Shown here piece by piece: positions 45,540-59,800 of a DNA stretch of 64,000 bases. The notes beneath the pieces were generated by a model, which was not told the DNA's origin, ran no database searches, and saw nothing but the letters and a program-made list of their open reading frames with translations. This DNA is from Corallium rubrum (taxonomy: Eukaryota > Cnidaria > Anthozoa > Scleralcyonacea > Coralliidae): contig OZ036008.1 of NCBI GenBank assembly GCA_964035015.1, forward strand, positions 3,944,112 through 4,008,111, in the 5' to 3' direction. The translations under genes and the position numbers were made by a program. The first letter of the stretch is position 1, and each line of letters begins with the position of its first letter.

Positions 45540-46000
45540 AATACATGATAATAATGACATTATATTACACAAAATAGAGATACTATATGCTTAAGAGCTT
45601 GTTTAAATATCTTGCAATGTTCCAGTTCCCTAGTTTCATTATTTAGATTGTTCCACAATAGTGAACCTTCATATGCTATGGACTTCATCATTTCAGTTCT
45701 GGGTCTTGGCAAGGACACACAGTTTTGTTTTCTTAAATTATATAAATTTAAACGTTTAAGAAATAGCTCTTGGATTGATACTGGTGAAATACCATAACAT
45801 TTGTGCACGAGTCTTACTAATGTCTCTGAATACATGCTTTTCAACGTTTTCCAATTATACGTTGCCAAAACATCTTTGGTTGCCAAAACATCTTTGGTTG
45901 GGGTGTTCCAATCCAAACCAAATATGATTTTGGCCGCCCTTACATGCATTCTTTCGAGGCTACTGAATAAGGTTTTATTCGTTTTATTCATTTGCATTCA
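45540..46000 (-). pseudogene. LINE reverse-transcriptase C-terminal fragment
   Basis: 145-codon frame on the minus strand: LERMHVRAAKIIFGLDW, TLKSMYSETLVRLVHKCYG, LYNLRKQNCVSLPRPRTEM, SIAYEGSLLWNNL, the tail of CR1/jockey-type non-LTR RTs. An 18-bp tandem duplication (LATKDV twice) is present near 45880. No upstream RT core. Confidence 0.75.
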
Positions 46001-46724
46001 TGATTGCACACTTTTGCTGGCAATCATGCTACCTCGTCCTGGCGTAGAGAGGATTTAAAGCTTCTTGCCTGAAACAGTTTGAGAACATACTTCGATCTTG
46101 GTTGGATTCAAGAGTTCAGCGTTAAGTGGGTATACGATATGGCTAACGTACGAGGGACTGACGGCGTAGAAAAGCGAAAAGCAGTGACCACAGGTGGTAA
46201 AGATTTTTCCCATTTTAAATTCGGATTCCTTATCTATAGCTGCTTAGGTTTTTTTTTGCTATAATGCTATCCTTACACATACTACTTGTTTTGATGTGAA
46301 TACTACGCAAATTATCGAAGTGTTTTATTATATAAACAAGTGAAATATACAAAGATAATCAGTACTCAAACTTGAGGGCTGATCATTAATCTTACAGTAA
46401 CGAAAAATTATTGGCACCATATACATCACACCAAAATAAATCGTAAAAATACAAAGCGCTGAGATATTTTCCTTGGCTATTAATTGTCTGGGTTGTTTAT
46501 CCAAATTAAAACCTCAGACTGCCGTCTGGCCGGTCTGGGTAAATGTCGACGATCGTCCAAATGCTTCGAATTTCTCTCTGCTCCACACTTCTGTAATTTA
46601 TATTACGTATATTACGAATACTGTTGGTTGCACCTAAGCGGAAACACGTCATGCAAAAACATGATGTAATTATTGGACATCAAACATAGCATGCATGATT
46701 GGGCGCAAACCACTGACCTATATG

Positions 46725-46727
<3 letters not shown>
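46001..46727. other. Non-coding stretch
   Basis: No gene or known repeat recognised. Confidence 0.35.
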
Positions 46728-47299
<572 letters not shown>

Positions 47300-47560
47300 T
47301 ATTTTGTTCTGGCTAACGCCAGACGATTTTATTCACCTGTTGGGGAAGCCTTTTATACAGCAACAATTTTTAATTACGTCTCTAACTCTTTCCTGTCCGA
47401 ATTGGTGTTTTAATAGCAATTTTTTTCACCTCTGGGGAAGCCCTCGGACAGGAACGATTTATAACGATCTCTCTAACTCTTTCCTGTCCGAATTGGTGTT
47501 TAGTATTTTATTGTGGCTAACGCCAGACGATTTTATTCACCTCTGGGGAAGCCCTCGCAT
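47300..47560 (+). repeat. Imperfect tandem repeat (~95-110 bp units)
   Basis: TGGCTAACGCCAGACGATTTT and CACCTCTGGGGAAGCCCTCG recur two to three times, with CTCTTTCCTGTCCGAATTGG between. Confidence 0.75.
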
Positions 47561-47927
47561 ATGTGTATTTACATAAATATTATTTTTTCCTACGATAAGT
47601 ACATGTCAGTGGTCGCTACCATTAGCAGAAGGTGCTGTTATCAAACGAAATCAATTAAAAATCTGGATGTCTAATGCTGTATGCGAAATAGACGCACAGG
47701 ATCGGCTTCGAAGTTATTTCGTTTGATAATAGCAAAGATATAGAACTTTCTCCGATAACTCATTATACACGTGTGATGTCAAAGTGTTTAATTTGCATAT
47801 CAAAGAAACGGAAATATCTCAAACAACGAAGCACGGAAACGAAGATCTGCAAAAGATGTTACGTTGTAGTTTTAAGAGTTCTTGACTATGAATTTGCCAT
47901 CTTACTAAGCTCTCCATCTGAGCCTCA

Positions 47928-49020
47928 GTGGCTCAATGGTTAGAGCATCTAACCGGAAGTTCTGAGTAATGGACCTTTCGATAATTACGTTACGCTTCAT
48001 GAAAACGAGGCTCCAGAGACACGGCTACCAAACGTTTTGCGCATGCGCGACGTCCGAGCTCGTCCTCGGAAAAAGAGCGGGAAAACACTGAAATATTTGG
48101 ACTGGTCCGAGAGTCCGACACAAAAGTTAAAATTATAAGCATACTACCAAAAAGATAAGGTAGGTAATTTGTGCAGGGCTTCCTTGTCAATATTGTAACA
48201 TACTCTGAATTTACCCCTTCCTAATTTTCTTTACTCTTTTTTAAAAACACAAATGAATAGTCGGGTCTTACTTAGTCTTCACTGTCTGGTTGTTTTCGCC
48301 ACGGCTAGTTTCTACTTCTCTTGCAATGTTTACTCCAGAGCCAAGTTTCACAATTTCGATTATCATAGTAATCCTGCCACATTTGTTTATGGAAGAAGAT
48401 GGCTAATAACGCCCAAACTACATATGGTAGAAATACATCGTGTACGTATGTTGTTAGGCATTTCATAAGCTTTCATTTGATGTATAGTTTAAGTTTCTGT
48501 GTTGTGTTTAACTTTTTAAAATGTCAAAAATGTTCGCACCATTGCTCGTCAAGTAATAAATATGATATGGACTTCTCACAACTTACTGTTGTAGAAATTT
48601 GTTAAAACACATAACGCACAACTTTGAAACATATATCAAACAGAAGATACTGTAAAATGCTATATTTGCGGTACAACATTTAAGTTTCTAGTTTAAGAGA
48701 AAGTATTTTAAAAATGGGAAAACGTACTATTATCGTGGTCTGAGTTGTAAACAAAACAAACTTACATGTAAAATTCAGCCATCAGACCAAGAAAATAGTA
48801 ACTTTTCCCATTTTTTCCCTAGTTCCCCGGGATTACTGTAGCCTCGTTAACTCGTTTTCATGAGGCGTGACGTAATTATCGAAAAGGTCTAATTGAGCTT
48901 AATCGACGAAGGTCCAACAAACATCTGTTACATTACACCAAGCTCGCAAACGTACTACATGTATATGTATATTGTTTTGGTGGTTGTTATATTTTTTTGT
49001 CAGGGAGCAGTAAATTAACT
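47928..49020 (+). mobile_element. tRNA-headed SINE split by a 919-bp inverted-repeat element
   Basis: Head GAGCCTCAGTGGCTCAATGG at ~47922-47960 and body from 48890 (ATTGAGCTTAATCGACGAAGG) to ATTTTTTTGTCAGGGAGCA. The parts are separated by an inserted element at 47971-48889. The 3' end matches that of the SINE at 9217. Confidence 0.7.
47971..48889. mobile_element. 919-bp DNA element with 4-bp TAAT target duplication
   Basis: Termini GGACCTTTCGATAATTACGT and ACGTAATTATCGAAAAGGTC, with further pairing TTCATGAAAACGAGG / CTCGTTTTCATGAGG. TAAT flanks both sides (47967-47970, 48890-48893); the uninterrupted SINE at 9217 reads GAGTAATTGAGC here, so the duplication is confirmed by an empty site. No recognisable transposase. 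Confidence 0.75.
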
Positions 49021-49049
49021 AGAATATTATTCGTAAGCTCTATATGACT

Positions 49050-49436
49050 ATTTATAAAATAAGGTGCCCTCTACGCACGCTCTGATTGGCTGGGCTCCGT
49101 GCATTTATAAGAGAACATAGATCATGAATGACGTAGAATGGCGTAGAATGGCGTAGAATGGCGTCAGCTGGTCGTAAAAGCCCGCCAAATTCCAAAACTA
49201 CCTCACTTTTAGCTTGGTTTTGCTTCTTCTTATTTTATAAAACAAATAAAACATACCGCTCCTGTGCATATGTACTCTTATAAAGGTACATTTGACGTGA
49301 TTTGAACACGAAAGAAGTGTAAAGGCACTCGGCTATCGCCTCGTGCCTCTACTCAACTTCTTTCGTGTTCAAATGACGTCAAACGTGCCTTTATAAGAGA
49401 ACATATGCACGGAGCTTTATGTTTTATTTGTTAAAT
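49050..49436. repeat. Dispersed repeats upstream of NXPE-like gene 2
   Basis: 49050-49250 matches 5705-5885. 49262-49420 is a palindrome: TGTACTCTTATAAAGGTACA... GACGTGATTTGAACACGAAAG paired with CTTTCGTGTTCAAATGACGTC. Confidence 0.6.
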
Positions 49437-49525
49437 ATAACAACGCTTCGATGCTCGGCTCTTATTTTAAATAATACTTCTTATTCATGTTGTAGCCGGA
49501 ATTCTCAACACAACAAATCAGGAAT

Positions 49526-50757
49526 ATGGTCAACAAGTTCATACGTTTATTTGCTCTACGACATGCCTTGTGCGTATGTGTAATTCTCATATTGTTTTTT
49601 AACCTGTGGTACAACGAAATATGTCAGACATTTATATTAAAACCACTAAAATTACCAGCTCCAGTCACTAGGAAGGGGCTTTCAACCTCTCGAAGTACCT
49701 CGTGGTTGAGGCTACAGGAGGCCCGAGTAGACTGGCAAACAATGGTGGTTACGTGTCGGGGAGTTACTGACTGGGGAAGCACGAAGCCTGGTTGGGAAAA
49801 AGAGTTTCGCACTTCAGGTTTGTATGATTCCTACTCTAGATTTTTAGTGCAAAATCAGAAAATTTTTGAGGCGCAAATATGCGGCAACAACTTGAAGCAA
49901 CGCTTCAACAACCACCAGAAATCTTTCCATGACGAGAAATACAAGAATGAAACTGAACTATCGAAGTACGTTTGGGACTTAAAATCAAAAGGGAAACCGT
50001 TCAATGTAAATTGGTCTATTTTAAAACGCGCCGCCCATTACACAAGTGGAGCAAGCCGCTGTAATCTGTGCCTAGAATTCGTAGAAAAACTGCTTATTCT
50101 GAAAGCTAACAAGGCGAACTTGATCAACAAACGATCGGAGCTAATTTCAAAATGCCAGCATGAAAATAAAGTTTATGCTTGAAACGTCCGCCGCTCTAGG
50201 AACAGAGATACACATCCGGGAACAATCTCTCGAACTCATCCCACGCAATTTCGCGCGTGCGGTGATGTCACGTAGGCCGCGATCTCACGCGTCCCACGCA
50301 CTATAAACAGAAACTAAAGTCAGAGAATAATAATACAACCAGAAGTCCAACTCGAGTGAAAACTTGCCCGCATTGCTTCAATGCGCATGCGCGATATTCG
50401 ATCGCCATCTACGCAATGTCCTACGTCATCCTACGCAATCCTGGCAAGTTCCTCCAGCAGTTTTAGTCTTTTTTTGAAGGTCAGAAAGCCGGGGGAACTT
50501 GCCAGGATCGCGTGGGATGGCGACGAATCAAGGTGCGCGAGGCGACATGCGCGAGGACATAAACTTCAAAGGTTCCGACGCGAGTTGGACTTCTGGTTGT
50601 ACTACTATTCTGTGCTAAAGTGAAACTTTTTCAGTTGCCTGATGATCGCTTAACGCGTGAAACTCAGAGTAGCAACGTTCATTTTTTTAAATAAAATCTA
50701 TCTTGCTCTACCTTCAAAAGTATCGAGCACTCTGTGGTCTATTGTAAACGACTACTT

Positions 50758-50822
<65 letters not shown>

Positions 50823-53800
50823 AAAGTAGTGTGCTGCGTAGGCAGTGTTGAAACAACAATCGAAATATGGTATAGTAGGTTAATACTGCCGAAACAGAGA
50901 ACGTAAGTGGTCTAACGTTTCGAGCGAAGGCCCTTCGTCAGAGAGAACGATTCTCTCTGACGAAAGGGCCTTCGCTCGAAACGTTAGACTACTTACGTTC
51001 TCTGTTTCGGCAGTATTAACCTACTATACCATATTTCGATATATATATAGTTATTAATCATGGAAATTTATTTTCAGGTGACAACAGTTATATTTCCAGC
51101 ATGGACATCCGTCCTGCGGGAGAATTCACAAAAATATTTATCCAAACTCGCGATAAAAGCGGCAAGAACAAGACAATTGGCGGAGATTGGTGGAGAGTAC
51201 ATTTAAAGGGACCATCGAATATATCTGCTACAGTATTTGACCATGAGAATGGTACTTACGAAGCAATGGCACTGGTTTTGGAATCGGGAAAGTACGTTGT
51301 GGAGGCGACCTTGGATTATTCCTTGTGTGACGGAGTCAAAGATCCGCCCGAGAACTGGTTTAGAATCGGTGAGTTACGGGAAGCACGGGTGACGTGTGCT
51401 GTTAGCGCTCTATATCTCACCACTGCCGTCCGAAGTTAAGCCCGGTTGAGCGGGGTTAAGTAATATTGCAATCTAACCGGGCTTAACGTTTGGTGAAAGG
51501 CAGCGTGCTAACAGCACACGCAACCCGTTCCTTATTCTGTACGAAACGGGACGGTTGTTGTCGCGTTAAACATTACGCGTTCTATATCTTTATAGGGAAT
51601 AAACATGGCGAGTTCCAACACGAGCTAACCATTGGCAAACTAGATGAATACCTCAAGCAACGGTTACAAGGAGGAAAACCAATCACCATTGAAATACCAC
51701 CGGTGCCAAGCAACGACATTTCATCGAGCATAAATGGTAAACTTTAATTATTCCGAAGCATATATAGTGCGGTATAAAGTGTAATCCCGTAGGATTTTCT
51801 TGCTAAAGTTTTATTTTTTTTATTTTTTGAGTTGACTAGATGTCAAACTATCAGACAATGATGGGATTCAAACTTTCGACCTTTCGATATACAGGGGGGT
51901 CAGGGGGTTGGAGACATTGCTAATAGGAGTGACCGGAAGACCTTTCCTGACCTTGATGTCAAATAGTCATCAAAACAGCTTTCATAGGATTTGCATGCTA
52001 AAGTTGATTTTGTTTCTTTTTTCAGTTTTTTTGAGTTGACTAGGTGCGTCAAACTATCAGAAAATGCAGTTCAAATTTTCCAAGCTCTCAACTCCCATGT
52101 ATATCAAGAGTTTGACATCTAGTCAACTCAAAAAGAAAAAAATAGGCATGTCTAGACATGCATGTATATCAATCATGCCTATAGCTATACCATGGTAAAA
52201 ACAATGTTGTAATTACTGTATGTACTTGTAGTGACGTTGTATTCAGAGCTGAACAAGATTTTTGTCGATGCTAGCCATGCTGACTGTTTTTACCTTAAGA
52301 AAGGAACTCAGAGTAAAGCCAGCAAAGCACAGGAGGCTGAGCACTAACTACTCTACTCATATCCAGCACAGAAGCATGAGTCCCAAGCCCATGCAAATAT
52401 GTGCATGGTCACCCATTCAAATATTAACTTAATCAAATTGGGCTTTGCTTCGGTCCTCATGGTGAGAGGCAGTGTGATAATAGCTTGACTATTAAGGCTA
52501 TGGTAATATTTAAAACCTATGGTAATAAAGTATGGTTATTGTTTAGTAGGTCAATCACAAAATTTGACTAAAGTATTTAAATAACTTTGTTGCAACAATT
52601 TGTCAAATAATAATGCAATCCAGTTGGAAGGTAAGGGAAAATGCCCGAAAATCGTTTGAGATAACAAGCATCTGAAGTATGACTGCTGTAAAGTTTAGAA
52701 ATAATGAAGTTGTGAATGAAGATCTCCAGCAATTGTCATCAAAATTATGAAAGCAACTTAGCAACTATACATTAATTGTTCTTCAAGAGTAGACATATAC
52801 TGTATATGGACAATGTCGGACTGGCTCCGTATTAGGGGTGGTGCCATTAGGGAGAGGGGCGCCGTCTGGGTTTCTTTCAGAATATTTAACAAGGGGGGAA
52901 AAACAGGCAATACTTACAAAAGATGGGGGCATGCTTCCCTGGAAAATTTTGAATTTTAGAGTCTCTGAAATAGCATTTCCTGAATTTTGAGGGGGGTTTG
53001 AAAGAGTTTTGAAGCATATAAAATACCAAACAAAATATTCAAATATACTCATTTTATATAGGAATACACCATAACATGTAAGGCATACATCATAAGGACA
53101 TGTCGTCATACATGGACAAATCAACTCACATTGTGTGTACCATTAATTAGGTGACTACTTCATGTCAGGCTGTCAGCTGCGTGAAGCGTACTAAAATATT
53201 ATTTAATCGTAATATACTATTGGCTGTATCATACTGATTAAAACGTAAAACAACTATAAATCCAAAATCGGGTTTTTAAATAGGAATTGTACTACATATC
53301 AAATATACAGTAACAGCATTCTAAGAGGGGGTGCATATGCCATTGGCACAATGGCACATAGGGCCAGTCCGACTCTGTATATGCATGCATGCAGTAAAAG
53401 GTAGAATAAATATTTGGCATTCATGTCGCAGCATACAATTTAATTACCCCATTATAAATATAAAGACTTGCCGTTTCGGTTTCACACTCTCTAACATAGC
53501 CCAGCTGTCACTGACATTTGACTATTGTAACAATATGCTATTATTCAATAATCAATAGCATAATAATTTCGCTCGTGGACTACCACAGGTTTTGCACATT
53601 GTTGCTTGATCATGAAGCTAGTTTTTTTCTTAGAAGAAAATTTCATTTCTGTTCAGCAATGCACAGCAATGCATCAGAGTGCTGAATACAGTAAGCTGGC
53701 CATATAAAATGGCCTCGTCTGAATATGAAATTGTCCAAGGACTATATTATAGAGGCTTTCAAAAACTTATCATCATTCCAACAATGTCTATAGTACATCA

Positions 53801-56800
53801 CATTTAAAAATTGACTACGATTCAGACTAATTAAAATACTTACCAAGCTTGTAAAAACTTCTATTCTTGAAATAAATATTCTCGCTCCAGAACTGATTTT
53901 GCTCATGCTGCATAGCATTGACATACATGAAGTACTTGGTTTACAATTTTGGCTTCGGCGGTTTGTCGTCAGTAAATCGTTTAATTCTATGTTTTGATTG
54001 GCTCCGAAGGCATTCTTTTGTCAACTTAACTTACTGAACCATTCTCGTCCTCTCCCGTGCCAGCACGGGAGAGGCTCTGGGGACGAGAATGTTACTTAAA
54101 TAACTGCTGCCTCCTCCGCAGGCCCTCGTTGCATCATGGACAGGTCACACAACGCCGAATTTAGGGCCTGCAAGATCCTGTAAAAAATTTGGCAAAACGT
54201 GGCACGGAATAAATTTGCATAATTAACTACCACTGTTAATAGCCATGGCTATATCCGAAGATTTTGAAGGCCATTGAAGACTTATAACATACGAATCAAT
54301 CCTAGCTTAAAAATGAAGGAATTGTTGAAAAATGCAATTACGGTTGAACTTTGTCAACTTTCGGCCGGAATAATCAACGAAAATGCACTTTAGTCTATCC
54401 AGAGACTCTTGGGTTTATACTTTTTCGGTTTCCACAACAACTAAAACTTGAATTATGCAGAGACAGCAAACTAATTTTGCCTTGGGTTAGCTGTGTTCAA
54501 CCTCGTTCTCAGGGCGTTTTTGAAATTTGGAGGGTGGGGAAAAGCCCTGGCGTCGGCTAGTCACAGCACTCAAAAATACTGGGTGTAATAAGTTAGCAAT
54601 TTAGTTTAGTGTGCAAAATCATTCTGAGTAATGGCAGCCCCGTGGGAGAAGTTCATTGTAATGGCAGTCCTATTTGTCCCGTTGGCGGTCCCGTTGAAGC
54701 TATTTGATCATAACTGGCACAAAACTATGCATAAATATGTTTCACGGGGAATGTTTAAGAAAAGCAATCAACCAATGAAAATGCCGAATCCAACAGTCGA
54801 TGCCAGAAGCTTTTCCCACCTTACCAATTTAAGAAAGGCCCTGAGAACGAGGTTGAGCTGTGTCTTGTGCCCAGACTTTTTTCACGTGGTGGGTTTTTTC
54901 TGATTCAAAGGTAAATAGGAATGTAGCATCAATATGCACAATTCAGTCGTTGAATTTTCTTTCTCAATACATTGTCATTCATTATATTATACCGTTATGC
55001 TTTTTGGTTATTTTATGCTATAGAGAAAGATTGGAAAACATTTACCACGTGCAAAAATTAATGCTGAGAAAAAGTGCCCTTTTATATGGCTGCCCCCGCC
55101 GCCTTAAGTAGCTTCCGGCGCCCCTGTACTCGCCTCCATATAAACAGGCCCTTAGGAACTCAGATTACATGAGCCGGGCTAGCCCGCTTAACTTGACTCA
55201 CACGATTGATTAGGATCTTACTGTGGTTCTAGAACTCACATAAACTAAATTTACAAAGAATTGGTTTAGTTTAGATGTAAACAAATCTAAACGTTATTTC
55301 AAATCTCCTTTTGCCGCCGAGGAAACATTTCGTGACACGAGTCAGCCCGGATAACCAGCTAGCCCAATACAATTTTTAATTCGTCGACAATTTAACTTCT
55401 TTTATAGAGCTTTTGAACATTGGATGTCGAAAAACCTGCAAAGCACTTTGGAATGGCTACGGAAGGTGGATTAAAAGCAACTGGATGCCTTACATTTCAG
55501 GTATGTCTTTTGTGATTAACAATTGCATTTTAAGGGCAGTAAGATGCAAAATCGTCTATTCAATATTGATTTTATCAAGAAGTGCTTTCCGTATGAGGAA
55601 GTATAGCGTTCTTATTACATCAATATCTCATCATGTTTCAGAAGCAAATGGATGCCTTATGACGTCATCTACTCAACACAGATTAAACAAACTTCTCCAA
55701 ATGAGGAATATATCAAGTAATAACTGTGTACATTACAATGTACCATTCGTATTAGAACAGCTTCAAAGTTTCAGCACAATCTACCTATTATTTCCGTAGG
55801 TATTCTTCCGTTACAGGATAATTAGTAGAGTAGATGACGTCATAAGGTATCTTATTTCGGCATTTTTTTAAAACAAAATATTTTTGAAACAAGAGGAGAA
55901 ATTGAACAAGCGAAGAAGCTATTCTTCTTTATTTTAAGAACACTTCTAAATAAAATCAAAATTGAGATAGACAATTTTCGCGTCTTATAGCCGAGTTTAT
56001 GAAATATTTAAAACATGAGCAGACCCATTTCGTAACTTCAATGGTATAGTAGTTTTAAACTAGATCCCAAGGATAGTGCAAAGTTTCTAGTAATAACAAT
56101 TTTTGCCAGGTGTGCGGACAGAGCTGCCAGCTCCGCAACCTGCCAGCGCATTTTCTTGAGCAAAGCCCAAGTTAATTTAATACAAGCGATAACTCAGACA
56201 AACAACCCAGAATAGAATCTCGAGGGATTCTTAAAGAGTCATTTTCTCTTCAAGAACGAAAAAAAAATTATAAACTCCGACAAACACGAATACTGACGTC
56301 TTTTGTGCCCTTCACTATTGTTTTCCGGTCTGTTTAATAACATCAAGATATTTTTAAACTCCTCGAAATTTTTGCATAAATAGCTTGGCGCATCACAAGA
56401 GTTCCGATACTAATACGTATCGTGTGACGTCCAGTCAATCCAGATAAAAATTGACTAAAATTTGTCAAGTGGATGTCAAGATAAGTAAGTTTTTGTTGCC
56501 TTCACAAATTATTACGCCTGATGATTATGTTGCTAGCTTCACGTTATGTAGCCTTGCGAATCGTCTGCCCAATCACGCGCTAAGTTCACGCAGGTACAGA
56601 TACATGTAGAACTAAACATTCATGTTTACTATATGGCCAGGGTTCTTCGTACAGTTGCTTATTGAACGCCAAATCAAAATGCGAAGACAGTCTACGATCT
56701 CCAGTACACAGAATTTGTTACTGAGCTAAAAATATAACAGACACGAACCAACAACACTCTACAAACCGACTTCACAACATCGTCAACATGCCACACCATA

Positions 56801-59800
56801 TTAAAGTTAAATATAAAGCTTTTAGTATTTATTCGCACCTTTGACCTTCCGCTAGGCAGACAGTAAATCCTTTCGCCCAGACCATATTTAATTAGCCATA
56901 CACTAAAGCCTAGAAATTCGTTGTTTCGAGAAGAAAAATCGATCACTCCTTTGCGTTTCTCCGCCATTGTTGTTATTCGCCAGTCGCAAACAAAACCACG
57001 CGTGCGCAGTGGTATTCTAATATATTCCGGGGGGAAACTTCTTTCATTCTTGTTATATTAAGATAAACACGTCTTTCAAGAAATATCCATAGATAAGGTA
57101 CAAACCTGTCTGTTATCGCTGTTTATAGGGCTTACGAGCTTTAAGCGACATAAATATTTGTCGTCAATGAGAGACTGATACTAGTGTTTCACATTCTCAC
57201 TGGTTTTAGCCTTTCAACTACGACAAGTATGTATGTCGTTAAACCTGGTAAGTTTACCCCCCGGAAAGTTTACACTATCTATGTATCTATGTACCTATGT
57301 ATCTATCGTGTGAATTTTCTCCACTCATCACAATACTGCAAAGTTTCTGTGAAACTTTGCACTAAAAACAACGTTCTCCAAAGGCTGGTTCACACAAGCG
57401 ATTTTTGTTGCGATTTTTCTCCTTCCAATACATGCGATTGAATGGATTGACTTACGAATGCCTTAGACCATTTATTTGCACAGAGCTATACGGGGGTCAG
57501 TAACTGATCTCTATTTAACTGGATTGTTCATCCGGCTCCAAAAATGAAGCCAGCGGAGATGACGAATTTGGAGTACCAAGATGGCCGCCACGGAAAATTG
57601 TATGTTTTTGCCACTGACCTCTATATAACTGGACCGTGGGTGCCCTACGAAAAAATGGCAGGTCTTAGCCGCGAAATTGACCAATCACAGGGCAGTTTTT
57701 GGTTAACCGTGTCTTATGAGATCAAAAAGGGCATGGGACCAAATTTACAAAAAAAAAATGAGCTGAGAGTTGACAAACATTTTGAGAGCCAAAAACCCTT
57801 GTCGGCAAGCAAAAAGTGCAACTAAACCAAACATATTAACAGGTTTCTTTTTAAAGGATAATTCTGAATGGTTTTATGTTGTATTTGTATGTTTCTTGAG
57901 TTTCTTTGTGTTCAGGAAGATGTTTTAACTGTCCATTTTGAGCTTGGTTCATTCGACAACAAACACGGCAAAGAAAAAAGCTTGGAATTTTCTACGGAAC
58001 CTTTGTTTCACGCCATAATTTACATGTATTTGAATGTCTTTGAACTTTTTACTTTAAAAAATAATTATATTTCTGTGTAAACGTCTTTCTCAAAGCATTT
58101 TTTTGCTTCAAAAGAGTTATCGGCGTGAGTCGCCAACACTTCGGGCTACTTTACCATAGAGATCATATAAATACTAGAGGGGGCATCCTATCTTAATTTC
58201 AGCCAACCGCGGGTAACCAATTGAGCGCCGCCATCTTGGGTTTTTTTGGAGGCAAACATTAGGCGCGTTGGTTGGCAAAGGACTGGGTCTAGTACATTTG
58301 CCAACCAATTGACTGAAATATCATAGGTAATGGCGGCCCCCATGTGGTTACCAAATTTTCCCGCCAATGCCCCCTCTAGTATTTATATGATCTCTATGTA
58401 CTTTACGCCGTCGGAAGACATAACAAAATGGTGCCGTTCAATTGGGGACACTTCATGTAATACAAAAGTAACGAGGACCCGCAGTCCAGTTATATAGAGG
58501 TCAGCGGTTTTCGTAGCACGAAAAGAAACGAAAAAAGTCACATTCAAAATATTTCTGCCATTGATATGTAAAAAAAAACACTGTAAAAGGTCTAGAAGCT
58601 TAGTTTTTTGCATTTGTTGGCATTATTTAGCAGTAAAACGTGTTATTTTTTAGTTTTTTACTCTGCCCGTTAATCGATAAACTTGGCTATATTACAAAAC
58701 TCGTAAAAACCGACGAAATCAATCAATAACTTCATTATAAAACTATCTATATACCTTTGGTATTAAAGCATAAGTCTTTACAAATCCTTGAAGGATGTGG
58801 TTGACAATTTCGGCCTGCATTTGCTTGTATTTCCCTTCTATTTTTTTTATTTTATATTTTACAAAACATTGCCATTTGAGAATTGTTTTGCGGCTTTTCC
58901 GACTCCCCCGGCATAACTACTGATCTCTAAATAAACTGGATGGGCCCTTCCCTATGGCCAGCAGTCAAACATTTTGTGGCAGTCGCCGCCATCTTACGTA
59001 GTGGAACATATGACGCATTGCGGCCTTAGAACTTGTTCCCAATCCTAAAGTTGACTAGCATAAGCAATCTTGACGTCAGCACGGTCAGATTATCCGGGGG
59101 TAGGAATATTATGTGTGCTGTGCCGGGGGAGTCAGAAAAGCCGTAAAGCAAACAACAGATGCCGGTTCGTTTAGTTTTCACTGCTTAACAACAAATACAG
59201 TCAAACGATGGCAAGTACACAACACGAAATATTGTTAAGGCATTAAGATTACTATAAAAGACTTGAAATTGAATTCTTCGTAGATTTTATAGTCTGTTTT
59301 TCAGTTTATATTATCGTGAAGTTTTTTCGTTGTCGGCACTGAAGAAAAACAACGAAATCTAAAGGTTTTATAGCTCAGTAACAGAAACAAATGCAAGAAA
59401 TTAACGTCTTAAACCTTATTAAGTGCTTCTTGTGTCCTTACATTCATTTAAATTTTCTTAAAATAACTCTTTTTGTTTGTTTTCAATCTACGAAAGCTAT
59501 GAACTTCAGTGGCAGCCATCTTGGGTAGTGGTCACGTCATCATACAACTGGCATGCAAAATCCGGCCCAATGGCCCATCCAGTTTATACAGAGATCAGTG
59601 GGCATAACACTTACTACTCTTAATCCCGCAAGGTACACTGGACCTGGAGTACCAATATGGCCGCAAGTTGCTTCAAAATGTTTACTGCTGACCATAAAGG
59701 ATTGAGCAATCCAGTTGTATGGAGATCAGTGGGCTCAATACTTTGGCGAGTCATTCATTCAATCGCATGCGCCAGGACGAGAAAAATCGCAACAAAATTT

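Larger units (their letters stand above)
49880..50820 (+). mobile_element. 5'-truncated Penelope-like element in intron 1 of gene 2
   Basis: Starts inside the endonuclease (NNLKQRFNNHQKSFHDEKYK) right where copies 1 and 2 of intron 1 stop matching (GGCGCAAAT). Followed by 3' untranslated sequence that includes a hairpin (CCAGAAGTCCAACTCGAGT / GCGAGTTGGACTTCTGG), a hammerhead candidate (50634-50676), and (TA)n at 50763-50819. Absent from gene 1, so inserted after the duplication. Confidence 0.8.
51737..55407 (+). other. Intron 3 of NXPE-like gene 2 (3.67 kb)
   Basis: Versus 305 bp in gene 1. Holds a hairpin element (51825-52145; GTTGACTAGATGTCAAACT and complement), a diverged SINE (52325), a region bounded by GGACAATGTCGGACTGGC (52807) and GCCAGTCCGACTC (53363), a short MITE at 54046, a foldback at 54488-54875 and a dispersed repeat at 55168. 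53560-54040 shows nothing recognisable. Confidence 0.7.

Noticed and set aside
52783-53124. 113-codon minus-strand frame
   Set aside because: Lies between inverted TGTCGGACTGGC motifs of a probable non-autonomous element; no family recognised.
54631-54903. 90-codon frame starting with a hydrophobic stretch
   Set aside because: Entirely within an inverted-repeat MITE (ends CAACCTCGTTCTCAGGGC); start and stop are set by the repeat.
57544-57825. 93-codon frame in intron 4 of gene 2 as a separate gene
   Set aside because: Contained in nested foldback sequence with repeated GATCTCTAT/AACTGGA motifs; no family match recognised.
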